From the NCBI GenBank assembly GCA_028583405.1, contig CM053260.1:22562147-22626146 (forward strand): a stretch of 64,000 bases of DNA, written 5' to 3'. Under the pieces are notes generated by a model. The model was not told where the DNA came from and ran no database searches. It saw only the letters and a program-made list of their open reading frames with translations. Both the position numbers and the translations under genes were made by a program. Of this stretch, positions 10,945-36,268 are shown piece by piece (position 1 is the first letter of the stretch; each line of letters opens with the position of its first letter). Origin of the DNA: Pogonophryne albipinna. Its lineage: Eukaryota > Chordata > Actinopteri > Perciformes > Artedidraconidae.

Positions 10945-13724
10945 TCACTTCATGCAGTTAGTCCCCAGGCCCCTCAGCTCAGGGGCCGAACAGTGTCTCC
11001 TGCGGACCGTCTCTCCCTTCTTCTTAGGTCCCTCTGCTAACCCCAGTCCTTGTTGTGATGCCTTCAGGGACTCACACCCTTCCTCTGACTTCCTGGGTGA
11101 GGTCTTTGGCTCCAGGGTGTCTGACGGGGGAGGCTGGGGGGTTGAGATGGGGGTGAGAGCCAGGCAGATGTCCCCCACACTGAGCTGACGGCAGTGCAGG
11201 CCACAGAGATGAGCCGTCCTCAGGGGGTTGCAGGAGGACCAGCCCCTCCCTCGCACAAAGAACGGGTACTCCACGTAGACATCCACCAGCTCCTGGAGGA
11301 GGACACACAGGAGGATGAGACACAGAAACGCAGCTACACACGTGTTCAGTAGAGGGCACTACTGGACCAGTGAGTTTTTAAACATGCTAATTTAATAGAT
11401 TCAATTTGACTCTGATACCCCTGATATATAACTGACCATATTTCAACATACACATCACTAAGTTAGGCTCAAGGCTCAGTTCATCCTAAAAACATGCTTT
11501 TACCTGTAGTTCAATCTAGGTTGTTTTGGCCATATCTTGGCAATACTGGCAGTGGAGATGTCTGCCCTCTCTCAAACCTTATGGAAGTAAATGGCATCCG
11601 CACTGTGGTGATCAAAGCTCCATTTAAAAAATATCAACCCGCAATGTCTCTTTACAGAAATCATGACTATCAAGATAATCTACAGACATCGTTGTAAGCA
11701 GTTTTTAGTTGGAACTTTTTTCTTTCTGCTGAACTACAACCTCCTTTAGATTGTTTTTCAGCTTTATAAACTGCAAAACAATCTAAATAAAAGTCAATAG
11801 CTTCAGTATTTTGGTAATAATTTAAAGGTGGGGTAGGTAAGTTTGAGAAACCGGCTCGAGATACACTTTTTGTTATATTCCATGGAATGCTCTTAACATC
11901 CCGATAGCAATGAATATCTTAAGTGCTTTGACAAAAAATCCAAATTTTGGAGAAACCAGCTCGAGTGCGCTAGAATTTGAAAATACACAGACGGAAAAAA
12001 TCTGCCAACACACACGAACGCGCACATGACCAATGAGGGCACGAGATAAGTTTGTGCCCAGATGGAAGGCTGACAGGCAGGTAGGCCATCCAGTTACTTT
12101 AGCCTCAGATGATTGGTCGTGCTTTTTACAGTACTACGGCTTCCACAGATGACATTGTTAATGTATTTTTTGTCAAAGCTCTTAAGATATTCATTGCTAT
12201 CGGGATGTTAAGAGCATTCCATGGAATATAACAAAAAGTGTATCTCGAGCCGGTTTCTCAAACTTACCTACCCCACCTTTAATGTGTTAATGGGGACTAT
12301 TTTCAGCTGCAAATTAACACAAATTGTGTGAACTAGTGTATTTTGGCACAAGGACTGTGTCTGAGGGAGTGCACATGTTCATTGTCACCTAGTTGTGGGT
12401 TATTTATGGCAAAGAGGAATATGGTACATCAAGCTTTGGCTTCAGAGTAAATTCTTTGTTGTATTTGCTTACTATAAAACAATGTAAATTACTATGAGCC
12501 TCATCTAAAAATACTAAAAAGGCATTATTTCACTCAGAATTGGGAATAATGTGTGCTATATATTGTAACCTTCATTCAGTAGTGCTTAAATATCAAGACG
12601 GCATCCCCCATCAGCCAGAATGCAACATTTTGTGCATGTATTACGTAAGAAAACGAATTACAGCTACGTGTGAAGTGTCTGTTGTGAATGGTGAATACTA
12701 CAGAGTGGTTTCCCTTCACCTGGGACTGCTGGTCGTGAAGCAGGATGAGTAAGCGGGAGATGGAGATGGAGGAGGAGGAGGAGGCTGAGGGGGAGATGCT
12801 CTGCACAGTGCAGCTGCTCAGGTGTAAGTCCGGGCAGGCCAGCGCTCCCAGCAGGAAGTCCTCCGTCTGCAGGTGCTCCACCCTCCTCAGCCGCCCGTCT
12901 CTCAGCTCGATGAGAGAGCCGGCCACAAAGTGAGGGAGCAGCCAGGGGAAATGATTAGGAGAGGCCTGCTTAGAGGAGGGGAGGGACGTAGATCGTGACT
13001 GCTCCTCCTTCATGGAGATGTAGTTTGAGTTATCAGGTGATACTCGTACAAACGATTGTCCAGAGAAGGGATGTTTGACAGCCTTTGATAATTTGTGCGA
13101 CACATCGTGTTGGTGCGTCCGGCCCTCAAGTGTTGCTTTTTCACCCCTGGGAAAAAGCTCCACTCTCCTGTCTTTTCTCCTCACATACGGCCCTTTACTC
13201 CTCCCGTTGCTGTGCCTCTCTGCGATCAAACTCTTGTCCCTTAATGTCTTTAACTGCTCCCAGCCGTACCCTCCACACACCCTCTGAAAACCCTCATTGG
13301 ACAGGGACGCTGGGCTGAATCTGGGGGGTGGGGGTGGATGGCCCAGGTGGAGAGCAGGTGTGCCAGACAGGTGGTGCTGAAAGTGGGGAGAAGAGGCCCA
13401 CCCAGGGTGCAGGGGGTTCACATCTCTCCACTCTGCCAAGCTGTGATGATCCCTGAATGCAGAGAGGTTGTGAGGTTTGGACCTGGTGGGGGGGTGGGGG
13501 TGCGTCCAGGGCTGGTATAGAGCAGGAACCCTCCTCGGGACGGGCTGGAAGGGGCCTGTGTGCTTCGTCTTAAAGTCTCTGTGGCCCTTGTAAGGGTAGG
13601 GGGCTTTGAATGTTGCCGCATCACACTGCTGCTGCTGGGGAGGCGGGCTCGGCCTCTGGTCCCTCTTTTTGAGCGGGAGTCTGTCCCTGTCCGGGATCAG
13701 AGCTGGGTTGGTTGTGAAGCTCAT
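10945..13724 (-). CDS. ataxin-1-like protein with split AXH domain
   Basis: This is a probable nuclear co-repressor of the ATXN1/ATXN1L family, about 450 aa against roughly 690-815 aa in known members. Two coding exons: 13724-12720 and 11292-10945, joined in phase 0 (CAG|GTGAAG donor; TCCTCCTCCAG acceptor). The start ATG at 13724 is chosen because LPLKKRD follows soon after, matching the ATXN1/ATXN1L N-terminal LPPKKR motif, and the frame has a stop at 13794-13796. Residues about 265-382 form the AXH domain (GSLIELRDGRLRRVE, LQTEDF, then VEYPFFVRGRGWSSC, LSVGDICLAL). The domain is interrupted by an intron at the expected place. The C-terminal motif RRRHCSAPEL keeps a 14-3-3-type R-x-x-S-x-P but lacks the tryptophan of ataxin-1. 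The middle is rich in Pro, Ser and His. There is only a short Gln run (QQQQ) near the N-terminus. Family assignment is strong; orthology is unresolved. Confidence 0.85.
11826..12278. mobile_element. TTAA-flanked hairpin MITE
   Basis: Terminal inverted repeats of 114 bp (11826-11939 and 12165-12278) differ by about one base (AAGTGC against AAGAGC). The outermost bases are AGGTGGGGTAGGTAAG. The element is bordered on both sides by TTAA (11822-11825 and 12279-12282), as expected of a piggyBac-type target duplication. The centre has no coding capacity. It lies in the only coding-region intron of the ataxin-like gene. Confidence 0.85.
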
Positions 13725-13740
13725 TGGCCCGCGCTGCCTG

Positions 13741-13761
13741 TCACTCACACCGGCACTGCAT
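13741..13761 (-). promoter_or_regulatory. short uORF in ataxin-like 5' UTR
   Basis: An upstream ATG at 13761 opens a six-codon frame (MQCRCE, then TGA) ending 17 bases before the main ATG. A good splice acceptor (TTCTACTTTCCAG, exon starting at 13860) places it in the same exon as the main start, so it should be in the mRNA leader. It could lower translation of the main frame; this is inferred only. Confidence 0.45.
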
Positions 13762-13860
13762 GCCCTCCTGCTGAAGCTGAGGAGGTGTTGTGGTCACGTG
13801 ACACAGACTCCAGTCCTTTGGCAAGCGCTGTGGATAGTCAGGTCCAAGGTCGTCACGATT

Positions 13861-16800
13861 CTGGAAAGTAGAAGAAAAACAAATGTCAAATGCACTTGAT
13901 ATCCGCGCAAACAGAGGAATCTGGATTGTATTCTAATGGCAATCCAATGTCCTATATTCCGGTTGCCATTGTTTACACAGGTGAGTGGTGAGAGTGATCT
14001 TACGCAGAGACAAACCGATGATTTTCCGGTCGTTGGATGAGGTTTAGTTTGAAGTTTGTTGCAGAGGTTGTACAATACAAGGTTTCCAATGGCTATCGGG
14101 TTGTAGCTGAAGCTCTGTAGTCCGTAGTTAGCATCTGTGTGCTCTCACTCTACCTGTGCCCCCCCTTTCTGGTCACTTATGCCCCTTTTTATATAATCTG
14201 GGCAGCTAATACCCACCACTAAGTGTTCAAGAATATTATTGCCTTATAACAAAATAAACTGACAAGCCAACAATAAACATACATTGCTCTTTCAACAAGA
14301 TTTACCTCACTTTCCAACTACCTATTGCTTCAATGAAGTCTTAGTTTGATGGACAGTTACCACCTCAAGTTACCATGGTTACAAAGTGCTGCACAGTATT
14401 TGCGGTACAAGGTTAGAACAATGCAAAGCAAGAGGTTAATGTAAAGTTAACAGATTGTATCACAAGGTTAACATTGAATCAAGACATTGAGTGTGTGTAT
14501 TAAGTGACGGATGGGCGCTGGTTATTAAAGCGTGCATTTCTTCTCATGGGGCTGAAGTGGTCTCCAACACCTCGAGCCGCTGAAACCCCATCATCCTCCT
14601 TACATGCGTGCACAACAGTGAGTCAGTTCACTGAAGGGGGGCTAAATATAAGCACATTGTGGCCACACACACAACAGCTTCTCACAAAGACACATTATCT
14701 GACCGAAGTCAAAAGCAGACTGGGACTTTTACAGCCTTTCGATGCAAAGCTCATCTCAATGCCCGGCATTATGCCATCATCATATAGCCATGCAGCGCCG
14801 CTCAATGGACCGCTTTCACTCTGATATGAGCTGCTCCTCTGTAATGTGTGTGGGTTCAGACACTGCATTCCTGTGCGAGCATTATAGCATGACACATACA
14901 AAGATAGTTAAATGCCTACAGTGAAGATGTAAATTCATTCAATGAAGCTTGGAGATGCGGGCTGCTTACTCACAGAGATCGGATCATGGCCCAAACAGGC
15001 CCGACACTGTGCTGAACAAACTTATAAGGTGATGAGGTCACTGCAGGACACTAATCTATGGAAATGTATGGTATACACAGCAGTGTTTAGGGTGTTTGCT
15101 GCCATCGTGATAATGTTAATCTGAGATGATTTGCATATAGTGGCAGCTTGATGTTTCTATCTAAGCACTATACAACTAAATACAACATCCTTTGTTAAAA
15201 TCTGCAAAGAGTTCCCTAAAAACTAGCATTCAGAATAAAATTCGGCATGAATCACAAATCGCACTCGCTGAACTTGAAGACAAGAACATGTTACATAAAT
15301 CAAGAAAAAACATTTGTTAAAGACTTACTTACACGTTCTTCCATCTGTGCATCTGTTCCTCTGTGCGACCCATCTTCAGAAATTCATGTCCACAGATTCT
15401 CCTCCCGCACACACACACACACACACACACCTGTCTGGCTAGTGTCCTCCTCCCAGGCTGCAGGTGATAACAGAGCGATCCAGACAAGCTCCACAGACTG
15501 TCAGACAGACACACTCTCCTCCCTTTCTCTTCGCCTTCTCTCTCTTCCTCTCTCTTTACCCTCCTACTCGCTTTTTACATTTACACTCCCACTCTGCTCA
15601 GTCAGTCAGTCCTGTTAACCTTTCTCAGACAGATTCGATGTCTCTCCCTCCCTTACTTTCCACCTCTCTCTCTCTGAATCTCTTACTTGTCCACCCTGTG
15701 TTTGCTGCTGAGTAGCACTCTCAGCCTCTCTTCCATTTGTAATCACACTCTCCATATTCCACACGCTCTCCCTCTCTCCTTCGCTCTCTGTTGTTTGGTG
15801 TATAATTAGAAATGAGACTGCTGTGCAACTCCTCAGCTGATGGTAGGCGTATGACTGCCTGATGGTTTTTGGCGCTTTGCCTGGCGTAGTGAGGGCGGGA
15901 GAACGTTGCTTTTAGACTACAGCTTGGACACACATTTGCAAAACAGAAATCTTGCATTGCTTAAGCATCCTGTTTTTTCTTCTTCTCACACTTATGATGT
16001 TCTATCCTGAACGAGCGTGACGCCAAGTTGTGAGAATGCTTTGAAATGGCAAGTAATTGCTTCTGAGCAAAGTGTCCAAAGGTCAACATCAAGCACTAAA
16101 GTCAACCTTCTTTCATGGATGTGAAGACAGGAACAACATCACCCCCCTCACCCTCGCCATGCGGCCTGCCTGCTTTCTCTCTGTACATTTCTTTCTCACT
16201 TTCTCCTTGCTTGCTTTCTCGTCTTTCCCTTTCATCTTCTTGATATCATTTTTAAAACACAAGACAGAGGACTTTTTGCTCTTCTCCATGGCTGCCTCAG
16301 CAGCACGCAGCCCAGTTCTCAGCTATTGATTCTGCACGGCCTCAGCAGGTGAACCCCCAGTCATGAAGAAGCCCACGCATAATCTACTTTGAGGTGGAGA
16401 GGATTTCTCACTTTGAGTCACATCATGCTTCCTCTGCCCACTCTCTCTTTCTCTCTGTTTCTCGCTCTTCTCTCTGTCTCACACACACACTGGAGAAAAA
16501 TGACAGACTGTTAATCGCAGTCTTTGCCACTACTAGCATATTTAGGCTAAACCACCATAACCGCTGACATTTACAAACTGTTTGTTTATATTGATAGAAA
16601 TCGCCAGTCACTCCCACCACTTCCCAACTGCTACATTGCAGCCGCTGTTTGAAGTTTCGCTCTTCAGCATGGCACACAGTGTGAGTTTCAGTTACATTTC
16701 AGTGCTTATGCACACAAACATATGAAGGTTTGCTATTAATGTGGGGCCTTTAGTGGAGAGAAAGTATTCAGATCCTTTACTTGAGTAATAAAGAAATACC

Positions 16801-17289
16801 ACACAGGGAAAATACTCCATACCAAGTTAATGTTGTGCATTCAAAATAATGGTAAAAGTAAATGTATTATAAGCAAAATGTAGGAAAACTTTTAATTTAA
16901 CTTCTGTCACGTTTAATTTGCAGGAACATATTTTCTCTCAGTGGATGTGCAGTGGGCTGGATGTGCAGTGGGCTGATCATTGTGGAGTGTGTGTCACAAC
17001 CACAACGGAAAAAAGCGTTGAGATGAACATCATTGGACGAATTCCAAATGTTGAGTTTCCTACTTTCTAAGAGAGCACCACTACAAGGAATCAAAAGATT
17101 CAAAACGTGTGACAGCCCTAAGCATGTACAGGATGAGTGACTGAGAAAGATCACAAACAGGATCGGTCATGACACACGTAGTATTCCTGGATCACATCAG
17201 TTACCCAGTGAGGATGTTTGTACCCAAGCCAATACAGTGCAGATGACGCCGGAAGTTTGGTCACAGCTCTTTAATCTGCAGACATGCTT
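13861..17289. other. intergenic / 5' region of the ataxin-like gene
   Basis: A strong acceptor at 13861 implies at least one upstream 5' UTR exon of the minus-strand ataxin-like gene in this stretch, but I cannot place it. 15360-15720 and 16140-16480 are CT-rich with a short (CA)n tract at 15409-15430. A GGGCGGG box occurs near 15893. Open frames here are low-complexity and not convincing. Confidence 0.4.
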
Positions 17290-17530
17290 CGGGGATTTGT
17301 GAAAATGTGGGAAGGATTTATTATCTTCACGGCCTACTGTATATTTTCTACTTTTTAATGCTGCTTTATTCTATTTTGAGATGTTTAAATTCTAGTATTT
17401 TTTATTTTAACTCTTTAATTTCTACTTATGTGCAATGCCTTGTTTCTTGTGTTTTTTTTTATGCTGCTGCAACGCAAAGATTTCCCAAATTGGCATCAAT
17501 AAAGTACCTCTTATCTTATCCTATCTTATG
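17290..17530 (+). repeat. LINE-type 3' tail (Rex1/Babar-like)
   Basis: The segment has a T-rich body, then TGCTGCTGCAACGCAAAGAT, CATCAATAAAGTACC and a tandem CTTATCTTATCCTATCTTAT tail. This is a typical 3' end of a fish non-LTR retrotransposon with a short tandem tail. No reverse transcriptase frame remains. Confidence 0.6.
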
Positions 17531-17532
17531 AG

Positions 17533-18085
17533 TTGTGCAGCTGTAGAAACTGTGAGAATGAGCCCAAGTGCAGTCAGTGTGGGGGAATCACGAATCATGG
17601 AGATCTGATTGTCCAAAGAGAGAAAAGGAGAGTAAAATAATAAATGGGGAAGAACAACCAAAGAAAGGGAAGAGTCTAGGAGACAGGGAGTGTACAGCAG
17701 GTAGGATTATTATTATTATTATTGTTTGTGTAAGGACAAGAATAAGTTCTTAGTGTTTCTGGCCATGGTGATCAACTGTGCTACCGAGGCAGAAAGACAG
17801 GCTGACAGAATTGAAATAGTTGTTGATGCTGCAAGAAGGTTTCTGTACATTGTGGGAGTTATTGGAGAGGAAGTGCCGGGGAGAGAGGCTTTCATGCCCT
17901 CTCACAGTCTGCAGCAATGATATCAGTACTCATTTGAGATAAGAGTATAAAGTAGTTTCCGTTAGTCATAATAGCGTTTTTGGAAAAGGCAGTTCATTAT
18001 TTATCCGGTAGTTGGCGCTAATGGAACTTTTGGATGCCAACCGCCTCTAAAAATCCCCAAAACAAGAAGAAAGAAGAAGAAGGGG
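17533..18085 (+). repeat. degraded LINE with ORF1 remnants
   Basis: A Cys-rich piece (CSCRNCENEPKCSQCGG) and then NKFLVFLAMVINCATEAERQ resemble the ORF1 zinc-knuckle and C-terminal part of fish I/Nimb- or Tx1-type LINEs. The segment ends with AACCGCC and an (AAGAAG)n tail at about 18060-18085, as such elements do. ORF2 is missing, so it is an internally deleted copy. Confidence 0.5.
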
Positions 18086-18893
18086 TGATGCACCTGAGCA
18101 GTGGCAAAAGATGGCTTTGAGGACAGAAACACAGGACATGGTGATGACTTTCAGATTTAAGAAATACAATTAATTCAAATGCATAGTATTTGCCTATGTA
18201 AATGGATATTAGAAACTTGAAAATAAATAATGAAATAAAAAGAAACTTGAAAATATGATCAAAGTAAAGTTGAAGTGCTGAATCTCACGCACAGATTCTC
18301 GCAATGACTACAACATCCTCTCCTGCCTGCAACTCTTCAAAAGACCGAGATGCTGTGTTTTGGAAAAGGCAGTGATGTAACGATGCTCTGTGAAGCCTCT
18401 GCAGCAGGTGGAGGAACTGCTGCTAGTGTCATCTGTTGTCCACTAGAGGGAGCCTGAGACACACAGACCACCAGGTGATATACTGTGGCTGCATTCACAT
18501 CTAAGTGTCCTATGAGAAACAGGAGTCAAGTTTTTAAAAGCCAAATGTATGTTGTTGTTTTTTTGTATGTTTTTGATTTATTAAAAGTCTTCAGCACTAG
18601 GCCAGTACTGCACCCTGAACTTGTTTTACACTTCTCTTGCGTTTCGGGTCAAAAGTGACCGAGTGACTTTGTTTTTTATCATAAATATTGTGTTTTCATC
18701 CAATTGCCTCAATAGCTTATGTTATCCTCCACACTAGGCCTCTGAACATATACACTTGATGATCACCACGTGCATTGATTTCTTTGTGATTTATTCAACA
18801 GTGAAACCCTTGATGTTTTCGGTCAGAAATGACCGCCATAGGAAATGAATGGGTTTGAGTGCATTATGTTCATCCTGCAGATGGAAAACATCT

Positions 18894-19005
<112 letters not shown>

Positions 19006-19019
19006 TGATTCCTCACATT

Positions 19020-20128
19020 CATTTATGCCGGTATTTTTGAGTTTCTTTATTATTACAAACCCATTAATTGCTTTGTGTGTGCATAGAGGGGGGATAGGGT
19101 TGTTGCACAGTGTGAAGCACTTTGCGCTACATTTTAATTGTATGAGAAGTGCTATACAAACAAAGTCTGAACGATGATAACTCAACATACATAGTAACGT
19201 CTCACACAAATAATAGCCAGTGTGTTTGTGGTTGTGGTTCACAGGTTGTGGTTGTAGCGTCATCAAGTTTCCATGGAAGAAAACGTATTTGTACTTCCTG
19301 CACAAGCCCTGAAGTGCAGGACCTGTTCTTATAAAATCTTATAAATATTGTGATTTGGGTTAAAATAACTATGGAAATGCAGTTTTCCAAAATACGAAAG
19401 ATACGTAACAAATACACCATGTTTGCATTTGGGTTTTAAATGTGACATGAACAATGGTCTCCTGAACGTCTGGGGTTTTCAGACCATCCACCCTGACTTC
19501 TTCCCTTATTCAAACTACGTCACCTAGCATGAATCACGACTGCGTTGGTCACATACATATTGTAGTGCATTACTTTTGTGTTTAAAGTGTATTTTAATCT
19601 CTGCCCTGCTTCTGGTTTCCATACCTGGCAGCGGGGAGGTCATGGACCCCTCTTCTCCACTGGAGCTGAAGAACACATCTAAGGCCTCCTGGTCCGAGAC
19701 GTCGATCAGCTCCATCTGATCCATCATGTCCATGTTCACCTCCATGGATGAGATGCTGCCAATTGGAGCTGCAGGGGAAGGGGAGGCAATGAAATAAACT
19801 GTATGAACATTAATTGTGGAGCCATGGAGAAGCCAGCAGTCTAACTCACGTCTCTTAAAGTCTCGGATACACAGGTGTGCCGAGGACAGGTAGACGTCCG
19901 CATCGTGCTGGAAGACCTCCTCGAAGAAACGCTGCCTCTCTCTTAACTTGAGCTGCTGTGCTGCGTCCACATCTGGGAGCCTCTGGCCTCGCTCGGTCTC
20001 AGCTGGAATCACAACATGGAGGACAGGAAGTTAGCAAGACATAAGTTCAGGTAAAGTTTTGTAACTGATACCTGGAAATTGGAGGCTGAAAGTCAAGTTA
20101 GTCAACATTTCAATCTAATGAGTATGGG
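19020..20128 (-). pseudogene. inverted truncated copy of dbndd2 (exons 2-3 with introns)
   Basis: The minus strand repeats the dbndd2 locus at 33750-35535 almost base for base. It holds copies of exon 2 (20002-19850), the 81-bp intron, exon 3 (19768-19625) and their splice signals; the exon 2 acceptor reads TTCCAG here and TTCTAG in the parent. Only scattered substitutions are seen. The copy joins sequence equivalent to 34559 directly to the equivalent of about 35268, so the final coding exon, stop codon and poly(A) signal are missing. Introns are retained, so the copy was made from DNA and not from mRNA. It lacks exon 1 and the last exon, so it cannot encode the full protein. It lies wholly within the TTAA-bounded element. 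Confidence 0.88.
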
Positions 20129-20324
20129 CGACCGATTAGAGGCTCTGGACAAATGTTTTAAACCAGATGAAGAGGAGATGGAACCAGAAATAGAGGACGA
20201 TGTCTCAGAAATGGAAGACAACAACGATCCAGACTATGAGCCTGACCAACAGTCAACAGACCAGGGAGAGGCCCCTGAGGGAGAGGCCACTGAGGGAGAG
20301 GCCACTGAGGGACAGGAGCCCTGA
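20118..20324 (+). CDS. acidic open frame, possible transposase N-terminus remnant
   Basis: From ATG 20118 the frame gives 68 residues: MSMGDRLEALDKCF, a long Glu/Asp-rich stretch (EDNNDPDYEPDQQ), and a short tandem GEATE repeat before TGA. An earlier in-frame ATG at 20079 would add 13 residues from the dbndd2-derived segment. Acidic N-termini are common in piggyBac-type transposases, and the position inside the TTAA-bounded element fits. No catalytic DDD region follows. It may be a non-functional remnant. Confidence 0.4.
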   Translation: MSMGDRLEALDKCFKPDEEEMEPEIEDDVSEMEDNNDPDYEPDQQSTDQGEAPEGEATEGEATEGQEP

Positions 20325-20838
20325 ATATTCATTTTTCTCTAAATGATCATTGAGGAAAACAGTATCAGTGTCTTATTTTATATTCATCACAGTGAATGCA
20401 GTGAATGCTGAACTTGATGGGCCCACCGGTGGGTCCGGACCATATACTTTAGTTGAAAGTACACAATGAAACACTGACTTGCTTGTATTAAATCAATACA
20501 TCCCATACATCATTGGAACGGTAAGAATCTCAGCTACAACACTAACTACAGCATTTCCATCTCCAGTAAACACAGCGTACATGGCAAGTTTTTTTTATAA
20601 TATACACTAATGTACAGTAAGCACTATCTTTGAACTTACTGCAAAATTATAACATGAAATTCACCCCTTGTGTCATTCTGTCTGTCACCCCTTGATTCTA
20701 CTTGCTTTGACTGTTAGATGTCAACCATCAAAATTGGATAAGGGGTTCCAGAGATATCACTGCGCAAAACACACCGGTCAATTTTGACCGAAAATAGTAT
20801 GGGAAGGGGGGTATGACCTAACGCAAGAGAAGGGTTAA

Positions 20839-21700
20839 GCCAATGATCAGTACAATGAAACATATTAAGAATTACCTATATGTTTCAACACTGTTTAGAA
20901 AACACATTAAGAAATCCCTACTACCAAAACAGCAACTATAAATGTTCAATCGTGCTGCAACTATAGGGGTTATTCTGCTGGTTATTTTCCCTAATTAGAA
21001 ATGGTTTGGTCTGTTGTTAAATTCCCTAAGTGTTATATATCTAAATGCTTTTTTTTGTTGTCAAATCAACAGTTCAAAACCCAAAGATTGACCAAAGTAC
21101 AAATGATTATATACCAGAGAATGGCTGCCAATGGCCTCACTGGATCTTCCTGGAACCAGTAAACATTTGGCATTCTTGCAAAACATTTTGTGGCTTTACA
21201 ATCAAAAGTCTAATAGTAGCCAGATGTAATGTTATGTCAATTGACTGACAGATTAATCAATAATGTTTTTAGCTTGAATGTGAAAGTATATTCATCTAAA
21301 AAGACAGAAAACACATTTTCTTACTCAAAAACTTTGCTCAAATCTATTTTAAAATATAGATCAACAGCTATGCTTTTCATTTCAACATTTTATAATTTCC
21401 AACAATACTTATTCAGATTGTATACATCTGTACTGAACAAATGCTAACCTTATTTCTTAGAGTATTAACACTTTTAATTCACAAACATATACAAACGTCA
21501 CTTGACCCTGAAGGTGAGACAGGGAGGGAGTTTAAATCTGCTGCAAAAAAAAGGGACAGGGAACAAGAGACAGAAAGGGAGGAAGGATGGAGGGAGGGGG
21601 GTGTAGCAAACATATTACAAAGGCATGTGCCTGATGTCTCTCCTTGGTACTTCCCACTCCGTTACATAAAATCCCTCCTTCCCTCTTCTTAATCCCTTCC
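20839..21700. other. intergenic, AT-rich
   Basis: This lies between the piggyBac-like element and the dbndd2 promoter. It is AT-rich to 21480, then purine-rich (GGGAGGGAG-type) to 21600. No gene or clear repeat is recognised. Confidence 0.4.
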
Positions 21701-21920
21701 TCTGCTCCTCCCTCCTCCCTGTCATTGGTCAGCTGGTCGGCTCCACAAAGCCCTGAACTTGTCTCGCCTCCTCCGAGTGGCTCAGAGTCCACTGAGGAGA
21801 GAGAGGAAGCAGAGCAGCGTTGGCAGCAGCATCAGTCACCTTGGAGCAGAAGAGGAGCAGATGATCGGCAGCATCCTGATCCTCTCTGAGTGATTATCTG
21901 TCCTGCGACTCTCCGGCATC
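21701..21920 (+). promoter_or_regulatory. putative dbndd2 promoter and 5' UTR
   Basis: A reverse CCAAT box (CATTGGTCAGCTGG, 21723-21736) precedes a GC- and purine-rich leader that runs into ATG 21921. The leader contains GTTGGCAGCAGCATCAG and no ATG in good context before 21921. The transcription start is not determined. The piggyBac-like element ends only about 0.9 kb upstream. Confidence 0.4.
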
Positions 21921-34883
<12,963 letters not shown>

Positions 34884-35922
34884 GACACGTCCTCCCCACC
34901 TGCAGCACCTAGATGACAGACAGGTGGTGAAAAATGGACTTCTGGATGAGAGCCAATAAAAGAGCCTCCACACACTGGCTCTTCTCACTGCTTTCAAGCT
35001 TTTCATTTGATTTATGAGTTATAGGGTTGGGTTCTGTGTGCGTTTTAGAGACTGTAAATACTGATTTCTTATTAACCCTCAACTATTTCTATTTATGTTT
35101 TGGCATGTTTTAACGGACGTGATTTGTTGCCCTCTTGTTGACCTCACTGGACCTGTTGACGATGAATGATGACTTAAGCTACATTTGGCAAAACACCACC
35201 GTGTTCCTAATTATTAACAAAACAGTTCCTGGTTATTTGAAGGTGTTTCAGGAAATGTAGTGATAAGTTTTCTTCCATGGAAACTTGATGACGCTACAAC
35301 CACAACCTGTGAACCACAACCACAAACACACTGGCTATTATTTGTGTGAGACGTTACTATGTATGTTGAGTTATCATCGTTCAGACTTTGTTTGTATAGC
35401 ACTTCTCATACAATTAAAATGTAGCGCAAAGTGCTTCACACTGTACAACAACCCTATCCCCCCTCTATGCACACACAAAGCAATTAATGGGTTTGTAATA
35501 ATAAAGAAACTCAAAAATACCAGCATAACTGAATGTATTTTTTTTTTGTTCTGAGAAAAAAGTATATTTTTCTGAATTCAGAATCAGAATCTTTTTTTCA
35601 TGTGGCCCTAAACCTCTTCCGTATAGGATTTGAACCGGCGATCTAACAACTTAATACAGTCTTTTTATACATTTTCTTACAACTAAGATGTCCATACAGC
35701 TCTTTAAATTATTTAATTCATTCATTCCATGATTCATATTTGCACAGATAAAACACAAGACAAACAGATCAATACATATATCTTGACTTATAGCCAGGCT
35801 GACTGCATAGTGACTGTATGACGCTGTTTCGGAAGTCTGCAATAACCCTGCAATAACTGTGAAGAAAACCTCATGAGCAAACAGTGGAATGTAGAGGGTA
35901 GTAATTCAATACTGACACACGC

Positions 35923-36032
<110 letters not shown>

Positions 36033-36149
36033 CGATTCACTGCATGTATCAGGAAAGAGGTTAGAAACAATTACTTCATCCAACATTTCCCTAACAGACT
36101 GTGGCGAAACATCAGTTCTTTAGCCATATCCAAATGTCCTCTGTCGTGG

Positions 36150-36268
<119 letters not shown>

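Noticed and set aside
15247..15720. Ser/Leu-rich frames in a CT-rich region
   Set aside because: Low-complexity sequence with several frames open together and no homology recognised.
18440..18452. CTCF-like motif CCACTAGAGGGAG
   Set aside because: One good core match next to a transposon end. A single motif without occupancy or conservation data is weak, so it is not listed as a site.
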